Origin: Defluviitaleaceae bacterium | GTDB taxonomy: Bacteria > Bacillota > Clostridia > Lachnospirales > WRAA01 | Assembly: GCA_009780445.1 (NCBI GenBank) | Contig: WRAA01000046.1 | Coordinates: forward strand, 1 to 11,080 | Length of the DNA: 11,080 nt | Reading direction: 5' to 3' | Shown here: positions 6,664 through 11,080 of the stretch, in pieces | How the letters are laid out: every line of letters begins with the position of its first letter | Numbering within the stretch: the stretch's first letter is position 1 | Made by a program: the position numbers and the translations under genes | The notes under the pieces: generated by a model | Databases searched by the model: none | What the model saw: only the letters and a program-made list of their open reading frames with translations | What the model was told of the DNA's origin: nothing

Positions 6664-6712
6664 GTGTACTGTATACGTACAGTATATCACACACTGTCAA
6701 TTTTAAAAATAT
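6664..6712 (-). promoter_or_regulatory. Promoter region of the GntR gene
   Basis: Two overlapping readings exist on the - strand. TTGACA (6700-6695) can act as a -35 with GTATAC (6676-6671) at 18 nt. Alternatively, TGATATACT (6689-6681) is an extended -10 with a poor -35. Both put the start about 20-35 nt before the TTG codon at 6641, and both are covered by the palindrome at 6667-6684. The TGnTATACT form is shared with the promoter at 3986-4014. Confidence 0.5.
6667..6684. promoter_or_regulatory. Palindromic candidate operator over the GntR promoter
   Basis: TACTGTA (6667-6673) and TACAGTA (6678-6684) are perfect inverted 7-mers around a 4-nt centre; the left half also contains GTATAC. The length and the GTA/TAC core suit GntR-family dimer operators. 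Its position over the -10 and start of the regulator gene suggests autorepression. The binding protein is inferred from adjacency. Confidence 0.55.
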
Positions 6713-6758
6713 AAAACATGCACAAATATATGCGCCGAAAATTAGTCAAATATGCAAC

Positions 6759-6787
6759 TTGTATTTTTGTAACAGGTATGTTATATT
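6759..6787 (+). promoter_or_regulatory. Probable promoter of the zinc dehydrogenase/TRAP unit
   Basis: TTGTAT (6759-6764) and TATATT (6782-6787) are separated by 17 nt in an AT-rich stretch. The predicted start is near 6794, at the left edge of the repeated element 6795-6808. The -35 is weak, which suits a regulated promoter. The leader before the TTG start at 6890 would be about 95 nt. Confidence 0.45.
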
Positions 6788-6794
6788 GTAATTA

Positions 6795-6808
6795 GCTTAT
6801 ATATCAGA
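6795..6808 (-). promoter_or_regulatory. Candidate shared operator, copy 2
   Basis: GCTTATATATCAGA on the + strand is the exact reverse complement of the 14-nt element at 4018-4031. It lies at the predicted transcription start of the zinc dehydrogenase/TRAP unit, as the first copy does for the enolase-family unit. The flanking TGTATA corresponds to the TATAC word beside copy 1. Confidence 0.5.
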
Positions 6809-6816
6809 CTTGTATA

Positions 6817-6826
6817 AAAGGAGGTG
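6817..6826 (+). promoter_or_regulatory. Orphan near-perfect Shine-Dalgarno in the dehydrogenase leader
   Basis: AAAGGAGGTG matches the 16S anti-Shine-Dalgarno better than the site actually serving any gene here. No ATG, GTG or TTG follows at a normal distance. A GTG at 6824-6826, overlapping it, could start a 13-codon peptide ending at the TGA at 6863-6865, in frame with the downstream gene. It may be a leader peptide, a ribosome standby site or a relic. Confidence 0.35.
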
Positions 6827-6889
6827 CTGACCAATATTTTTGCGATAAAACGGACAATAGCTTGATACACTAGGTCAGGAGTGATATTA

Positions 6890-7912
6890 TTGAGATCGCT
6901 TGTTCTGGAACAACAAGGCCTCTTGGCAATGCGTGAAACCCCAAAGCCTGTCGCAACTCCCGGCGAGGCTTTGGTGAAGGTAAGTGCCGTGGGTGTTTGC
7001 GGTTCGGATATCGGCTCGTTTAAGGGACTTAACGCTCTGGTTACATATCCTCGTGTCATGGGGCATGAAGTTTGTGGCGTTATTGAAAAAATCGAAGGCG
7101 CAAACAATAGCGGTTTGCTTGAAGGCGACAAGGTGGTACTGGTGCCTTATCTTTCGTGCGGCAAGTGCATCGCCTGCAAAAGAGGCAAGGTGAATTGTTG
7201 CTGTGCGCTTTCTGTGTACGGAGTTCATCACGACGGAACAATGGCAGAATATTTTACGGCCCCTACAGACAACCTAGTAAGAGTCGATAGTAACATGAGC
7301 CCTTCAGTAGCTGCGATGATAGAACCTTTCGCCATAAGCGCCCACGCAGTGCGGCGCAGCGGCGTCTGCTTTGGTGAGACATTGCTGGTGCTGGGAGCCG
7401 GGCCTATCGGCATGGGTGCGGCAGCAGTAGCCGTGTCTCTTGGAGCGCGCCTGATCTTGGCCGACATCGACGAAAGCCGTCGCAGCTTCGCCGGCGAACG
7501 CTTCGGATTCCAACACGTGCTGGACCCAAACGACCCTTCCTTCAAACAAAGCGTCATCGACCTCACCGATGGCTGGGGCGCTACCCACATTATCGACTCC
7601 ACCGGGAATGCCGCTTCCATGACGGGCGCGGTAAACCTGCTGGCAAACGGCGGCAGACTGGTGTATGTCGGCATTTTCAAGGGCGACCTATCCCTCTATC
7701 ACCCGGAGTTTCACAGACGCGAAACCGAACTGATGGGAAGCAGAGCAGCCCTGACGGAGGATTTCAGATATGTAATCGACTGCGTAGCTTCCGGGCGCAT
7801 CAATCTCGAAAATTTCATCACTCACAGCGCTCCGTTTTCAACGGCCGAAGAATCATTCGAAGAATGGATCCGCTTAGGCGGAAAAGTGTTTAAAGCCGTG
7901 TTGACGCTATAA
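6890..7912 (+). CDS. Zinc-dependent medium-chain (MDR) alcohol/polyol dehydrogenase
   Basis: A 340-residue cytoplasmic enzyme of the threonine/sorbitol/L-idonate dehydrogenase type, close in length to E. coli LgoD and RspB. Catalytic zinc ligands are C37, H59 with E60 (GHE) and E145. Structural zinc cysteines are C90, C93, C96 and C104. The nucleotide motif GAGPIG is at 169-174, and an acidic D192 at the end of the second strand favours NAD. A GTG at 6881 sits inside the Shine-Dalgarno AGGAG, so the TTG at 6890, 8 nt downstream, is preferred. Likely job: oxidise or reduce a hydroxyl of the imported sugar acid. LgoD acts on L-galactonate and RspB is linked to a mannonate-dehydratase homologue, both consistent parallels. 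It starts the unit that continues into the TRAP genes 58 nt later. Confidence 0.9.
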   Translation: MRSLVLEQQGLLAMRETPKPVATPGEALVKVSAVGVCGSDIGSFKGLNALVTYPRVMGHEVCGVIEKIEGANNSGLLEGDKVVLVPYLSCGKCIACKRGKVNCCCALSVYGVHHDGTMAEYFTAPTDNLVRVDSNMSPSVAAMIEPFAISAHAVRRSGVCFGETLLVLGAGPIGMGAAAVAVSLGARLILADIDESRRSFAGERFGFQHVLDPNDPSFKQSVIDLTDGWGATHIIDSTGNAASMTGAVNLLANGGRLVYVGIFKGDLSLYHPEFHRRETELMGSRAALTEDFRYVIDCVASGRINLENFITHSAPFSTAEESFEEWIRLGGKVFKAVLTL

Positions 7913-7970
7913 TATCATTACAGCGAACGGACTCTAAATATCAACTCACAATATAGAGGAGGTTTAAGAA

Positions 7971-9011
7971 ATGCTTAGAAAACTGACAGTCATCTTGGCA
8001 TCGTTTGCCGTAATACTTGCTTTTGCCGCATGTGCGTCACCGGCGGCACCGGCGGCTCCTGCCCCGGCGGAAGCGGCTGCCGAGCCCGTACTGTTCCAAA
8101 TCGGCTACGAAAACCACCCCGGCGAGCCCATTGACCTAGCTGTAAACGAATGGGCGCGGCTGATCGAAGAAAGAAGCGGAGGCTCCATCAGGGTAGAGTT
8201 ATTCCCGTCCAGCCTTCTCGGCAGTAAGAACGATCTGCTTGACCAAATGATCGCCGGAGCGCCCGTGGCCACCTTGGCCGACGGTGCATTCTACGCCGAA
8301 CGCGGAGTTCCTGATTTTGGCATAGTGTTCGCTCCATACTTGTTCGCCACGTGGGAAGAATGCTGGGCACTGACAGAAAGTGACTGGTATGCCGAACAAA
8401 CAAGGCTGTTGGCCCAAAACGGACTGCAACTGCTCGCATCTAACTGGATATACGGCCAGCGGCACATGCTCACCACAAGACCCATCCACACACCGAACGA
8501 CTTGGCCGGCTTCAGAATGCGTGTAGCAAACAGCCCAACATTCATCAGAGGCTTTGAAGCCCTTGGCGCAACCCCTACCCCGATGGCTCTCGGTGAAGTG
8601 TATACGGCCCTGCAGCAAGGCGTAATCGACGGTGTAGAAAACCCGCTGCCCGTTCTGTACAACGGCGGTTTCCACGAAGTGGCAACATACCTGTTGTTGA
8701 GCGGACACGTAAGAAACTTTACAACATGGGTAACCGGCGCGCCGTTCTTCAACAGCCTGACCCCGGAACAACAACAGATCCTAAAGGAAACAGCTTACGA
8801 GGCCGGCTTGTTCAACAACGGCGTATTCGCCGGTGCAGAAGAGGCAGCTCTCGAGGCACTTGTATCACACGGAGTTGTTGTACACGTACCCACTGACGAA
8901 GAAGTGGCTGCGTTCCAGGAAGCCGCCCTCAGATTCTTTGAATTCCCCGACATCGTAGACAGATGGACCCCGGGTCTGGCTGAGTATGTCATCTCCATCA
9001 TAAGATCATAG
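7971..9011 (+). CDS. dctP: TRAP transporter substrate-binding lipoprotein (DctP family)
   Basis: A 346-residue extracytoplasmic binding protein of a sodium-coupled TRAP system. The signal sequence ends in a lipobox (FAA-C21), so it is membrane-anchored as expected in a Gram-positive cell. A low-complexity Ala/Pro/Glu linker follows at about 22-39. Family features: the LAGFRMRV segment with R184, the arginine that normally salt-bridges the ligand carboxylate; GATPTPM at 199-205; EVYTALQQGVIDGVENP at about 209-225. The ligand is therefore probably a carboxylate, and the neighbouring enzymes point to a sugar acid. GAGGAGG lies 8 nt before the ATG. A 184-nt gap with two strong RNA structures separates it from dctQ, which would suit high binding-protein expression relative to the membrane parts. 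Confidence 0.93.
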   Translation: MLRKLTVILASFAVILAFAACASPAAPAAPAPAEAAAEPVLFQIGYENHPGEPIDLAVNEWARLIEERSGGSIRVELFPSSLLGSKNDLLDQMIAGAPVATLADGAFYAERGVPDFGIVFAPYLFATWEECWALTESDWYAEQTRLLAQNGLQLLASNWIYGQRHMLTTRPIHTPNDLAGFRMRVANSPTFIRGFEALGATPTPMALGEVYTALQQGVIDGVENPLPVLYNGGFHEVATYLLLSGHVRNFTTWVTGAPFFNSLTPEQQQILKETAYEAGLFNNGVFAGAEEAALEALVSHGVVVHVPTDEEVAAFQEAALRFFEFPDIVDRWTPGLAEYVISIIRS

Positions 9012-9021
9012 ATTCACTCTG

Positions 9022-9049
9022 CCGGAGGAAGGAGCGGTCCTTCCTCCGG
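9022..9049. repeat. Perfect 12-bp hairpin after dctP
   Basis: CCGGAGGAAGGA (9022-9033) and TCCTTCCTCCGG (9038-9049) form a perfect stem with the 4-nt loop GCGG, 10 nt after the dctP stop. No T-run follows, so full termination is not expected. It probably protects the 3' end of dctP mRNA or partly attenuates dctQM. Confidence 0.75.
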
Positions 9050-9065
9050 TATGATTAGGATCTAT

Positions 9066-9163
9066 AGCAGTTCCGCTTGACACTAAGCTTCATCGTTCGC
9101 CGGAAACCGCAGTGAACCATTGCGGTTCCGACTCCGATTCAGCAAGTGTCAAATGGAACTGCT
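9066..9163. repeat. 98-nt nested palindrome between dctP and dctQ
   Basis: The outer arms are AGCAGTTCC plus TTGACACT (9066-9084) and AGTGTCAA plus GGAACTGCT (9145-9163): 19 positions with one wobble and one mismatch. Inside lies a second hairpin: GGAA and CCGCAGT at about 9102-9113, with one bulged A, pair with ATTGCGGTTCC (9119-9129) around GAACC. The whole element could fold into a long two-tier RNA or a DNA cruciform. It resembles a palindromic intergenic repeat or MITE in form. Clear target-site duplications are not visible. Confidence 0.65.
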
Positions 9164-9195
9164 TTAATAAAGTAATTGAAGAAAGGACACTCGCT

Positions 9196-9687
9196 ATGCC
9201 AAAGGTTAAACTCGCCGATATCTTCAAGAATCTGGATCTGATAGTTTGTGGGGCTTCCTTTGTAGTGTTGGTCGCCATTACGTTCTCGGGGGTGATCATG
9301 CGCTACTTTGTCGTGCGTCCGTTTGTGTGGCTTGAAGAAGTTCAGATCTGGATGATGATCTGGATAACGCTGTTCGGCGCCAGCGCGGGCTTCAGGATGA
9401 ACACCCATGTCAGCATCGAAGTGCTGGTATCCATGCTGCCGCGCTTTGTTCAAAAGCTGCTCAGCCTGGTCGTCTATATCGTAGTATTTCTATCTTTGGC
9501 ATACCTGATGTACCAAGGGCTGGCTCTTGTAAATCAATTTCATGAAATGAACCGAACCACCAGCGTACTGCGTATCCCCAGCGCGATAATCTATTCATCA
9601 ATACCCATCGGCTGCGTTCTGATGGTTGTAAACTACACGGTATACAGCTTCAGAAACTTCTTTTCCAAGGAGGCAGACAAACAATGA
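9196..9687 (+). CDS. dctQ: TRAP transporter small membrane subunit (DctQ family)
   Basis: A 163-residue membrane protein, normal for the family. Four hydrophobic segments lie at about 14-36, 50-66, 85-110 and 130-151. Typical landmarks are R36, W45 followed by E47-E48, and an L-R-I-P-x6-S-I-P-I-G stretch at about 125-139. DctQ partners DctM in the transmembrane part of the carrier. The frame is open upstream to 9112, but those 28 codons run through the nested palindrome. The ATG at 9196 has GAAAGGA 8 nt upstream and is the likely start. Its stop overlaps the dctM start (ATGA), implying translational coupling. Confidence 0.92.
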   Translation: MPKVKLADIFKNLDLIVCGASFVVLVAITFSGVIMRYFVVRPFVWLEEVQIWMMIWITLFGASAGFRMNTHVSIEVLVSMLPRFVQKLLSLVVYIVVFLSLAYLMYQGLALVNQFHEMNRTTSVLRIPSAIIYSSIPIGCVLMVVNYTVYSFRNFFSKEADKQ

Positions 9688-10967
9688 ATCCCGCTGTTGT
9701 TTCGGTCATCACGCTGCTGGTTTGTCTGGCTATCAAGGTGCCTGTGTTCGTGGCTATTCTGGCGGGCAGTCTTCTGTACTTTGTACTTACACCGGGGCTC
9801 CCATCGCTTATTTTTGCGCAGCGCATCACATCCGGGATTGAAAGCATACCTTTGCTTGCAGTGCCTTTTTTCGTTGGGCTTGGCGCGTTTATGAATCACA
9901 CGGGTGTCTCTCAGCGCGTCCTTGACTTTTGCACATTGATTGTCGGACGTATGACGGGCGGGCTTGCACAAGTAAACGTCATGCTCTCCATGCTTATGGG
10001 AGGCATGTCCGGATCGGCCTTGGCTGACGCCGCCATGAGTGCCAAGATACTCGTGCCTGAAATGGAGCGTAAAGGATATACCAAGGAATTTTCATCAGTG
10101 GTAACGGCTTCTTCGGCGATGATAACCCCGCTGATCCCCCCAAGCATCGGCATGATCTTGTACGGCTCCATCGCCAATGTGTCAATCGCCAGGCTGTTTA
10201 TTGCAGGCATCGGCCCCGGCATATTGCTGTGTATCGCTCTAATGATCTTAGTCCGGCTTATCTCTAAAAAACGTGACTACAAACCCATACGCACAGAACC
10301 GCTGGTCAAAGGCGAGCTATGGAGCGCCTCCAAGAAGGCCTTTCTGCCGTTTTGCCTGCCGGTTGTTATCATCGGCGGTATACGCTTTGGGGTGTTCACG
10401 CCTTCAGAAGCCGGATCCGTCGCGGTTGTGTACGCGATAGTGCTGGGCCTTCTATACAGAGAGATGACGCTGGAAAAATTTTTCATCAGCATAAAGGAGA
10501 CGGTTCTGTCAACGGCCGGAATCATGCTGATAGTGGGCGCCGCGTCGTCCCTCGCATGGGTGCTCACGCGGGAGCAAATACCCCAGGCCATTACACAGAT
10601 AATAGTCAACTCCATCGATAGCAAGTACGTGTTCCTCATTGCGGTAAACATATTCCTGCTGACCATAGGCATGTTTATCGAGGGTAACGCGCTGATGCTT
10701 ATCTTGGTGCCCATATTGGCACCGGTAGCACAGGCTTACGGCATCAATGAAATACAATTCGCTATGACATTTATCTTCAATATGTCCATTGGAGCAATAA
10801 CGCCTCCTGTCGGCACACTGATGTTCATAACATGTTCAATCACCAAGTGTCAGACAAAGGGCTTTATAAAGGAAGCCCTGCCGTTCTACATCCTGTTACT
10901 CACCTGCTTAATGCTTATCACATTCGTGCCCTTCATTACGCTGGGGCTGGTAAATTTGGTGTTCTAG
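9684..10967 (+). CDS. dctM: TRAP transporter large membrane subunit (DctM family)
   Basis: A 427-residue polytopic permease, full length for the family, which carries out ion-coupled transport. Landmarks: GGMSGSALADAA at 106-117, TASSAMITPLIPPS at 141-154, FGVFTPSEAG at 235-244 and GAITPPVG at 370-377. These include the paired Pro-rich hairpin motifs of the two inverted structural repeats. Many hydrophobic segments span the length. AAGGAGG lies upstream at 9667-9673 inside dctQ, and the two genes overlap by 4 nt. With dctP and dctQ the transporter is complete. No terminator is visible before the window ends. Confidence 0.95.
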   Translation: MNPAVVSVITLLVCLAIKVPVFVAILAGSLLYFVLTPGLPSLIFAQRITSGIESIPLLAVPFFVGLGAFMNHTGVSQRVLDFCTLIVGRMTGGLAQVNVMLSMLMGGMSGSALADAAMSAKILVPEMERKGYTKEFSSVVTASSAMITPLIPPSIGMILYGSIANVSIARLFIAGIGPGILLCIALMILVRLISKKRDYKPIRTEPLVKGELWSASKKAFLPFCLPVVIIGGIRFGVFTPSEAGSVAVVYAIVLGLLYREMTLEKFFISIKETVLSTAGIMLIVGAASSLAWVLTREQIPQAITQIIVNSIDSKYVFLIAVNIFLLTIGMFIEGNALMLILVPILAPVAQAYGINEIQFAMTFIFNMSIGAITPPVGTLMFITCSITKCQTKGFIKEALPFYILLLTCLMLITFVPFITLGLVNLVF

Positions 10968-11080
10968 AGCGTGTTTGAAAACCCCATTCTGGCGTATTTT
11001 CGGCAAATTTTCCGCCGTGCGTCGTCAGCTTCTCCTTGCGAACCACAAGGGTTCGCGGCGTCGGCGCTTCCTAGCCCGAC
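10968..11080. other. Intergenic tail after dctM, possible repeat edge
   Basis: No convincing gene is seen in these 113 bases. GCGAACC (11038-11044) and GGTTCGC (11050-11056) form a 7-bp hairpin with a 5-nt loop and no T-run. An inexact palindrome, CGGCAAATTTTCCG, lies near 11001-11014. The composition changes sharply right after the dctM stop, starting with AGAGCGTGTTTGAAAA, which looks like the end of an interspersed repeat. That resemblance comes from memory and is not tested. Confidence 0.3.

Noticed and set aside
9112..9195. 28-codon upstream extension of the dctQ frame
   Set aside because: It runs through the 98-nt palindrome and is polar and unlike DctQ. The ATG at 9196 has a good Shine-Dalgarno.
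10964..11080. Open - strand frame from the window edge to a TAG overlapping the dctM stop
   Set aside because: It is only about 38 codons, low in recognisable pattern, and lies in the suspected repeat. It cannot be supported as a gene.

Overview
The window comes from an endospore-forming Firmicute, probably a Clostridia-like anaerobe. It opens with six consecutive genes of the spoIIIA operon, which is found only in spore formers. The substrate-binding protein further on is a lipoprotein with a Gram-positive style lipobox. Shine-Dalgarno sequences are strong, and TTG starts appear in three genes. The genus cannot be fixed from this sequence.

Layout. Bases 1-121 hold two hairpins and no recognisable gene; the end of spoIIIAB that would normally sit here is not visible. 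Bases 122-3874 hold spoIIIAC, AD, AE, AF, AG and AH, tightly spaced on the + strand, visibly GC-rich, and closed by a strong rho-independent terminator (3889-3931). Bases 3986-5959 hold a new transcription unit with a good sigma-A-type promoter: a mandelate-racemase-type enolase-superfamily enzyme, then an SDR oxidoreductase, ended by a terminator. A GntR/FCD regulator lies convergent to this unit on the - strand (5907-6641), and its last codons are written by the terminator palindrome itself. Divergent from the regulator is a second + strand unit: a zinc MDR alcohol dehydrogenase (6890-7912) and a complete TRAP transporter, dctP-dctQ-dctM (7971-10967). The last 113 bases have no plausible gene and may be the edge of a repeat.

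How the genes work together. SpoIIIAC-AH belong to the mother-cell part of the SpoIIIA-SpoIIQ channel that feeds the forespore. The second block reads as a regulated uptake and catabolic cassette. The TRAP system would import a carboxylate, plausibly an acid sugar. The dehydrogenases and the enolase-family enzyme would convert it, and the FCD regulator would sense it or a product. The substrate cannot be read from sequence. No keto-deoxy-sugar kinase or aldolase is present, so the route is either completed elsewhere or is oxidative, as in the L-fuconate/L-rhamnonate type pathways that pair an enolase-family dehydratase with an SDR.

The most notable non-coding signals are: a 14-nt sequence shared in opposite orientation by the two catabolic promoters, at the predicted transcription start of each; a 98-nt nested palindrome between dctP and dctQ; a palindromic candidate operator over the regulator's own promoter; and three TTG starts, two of which share an identical ribosome-binding layout.
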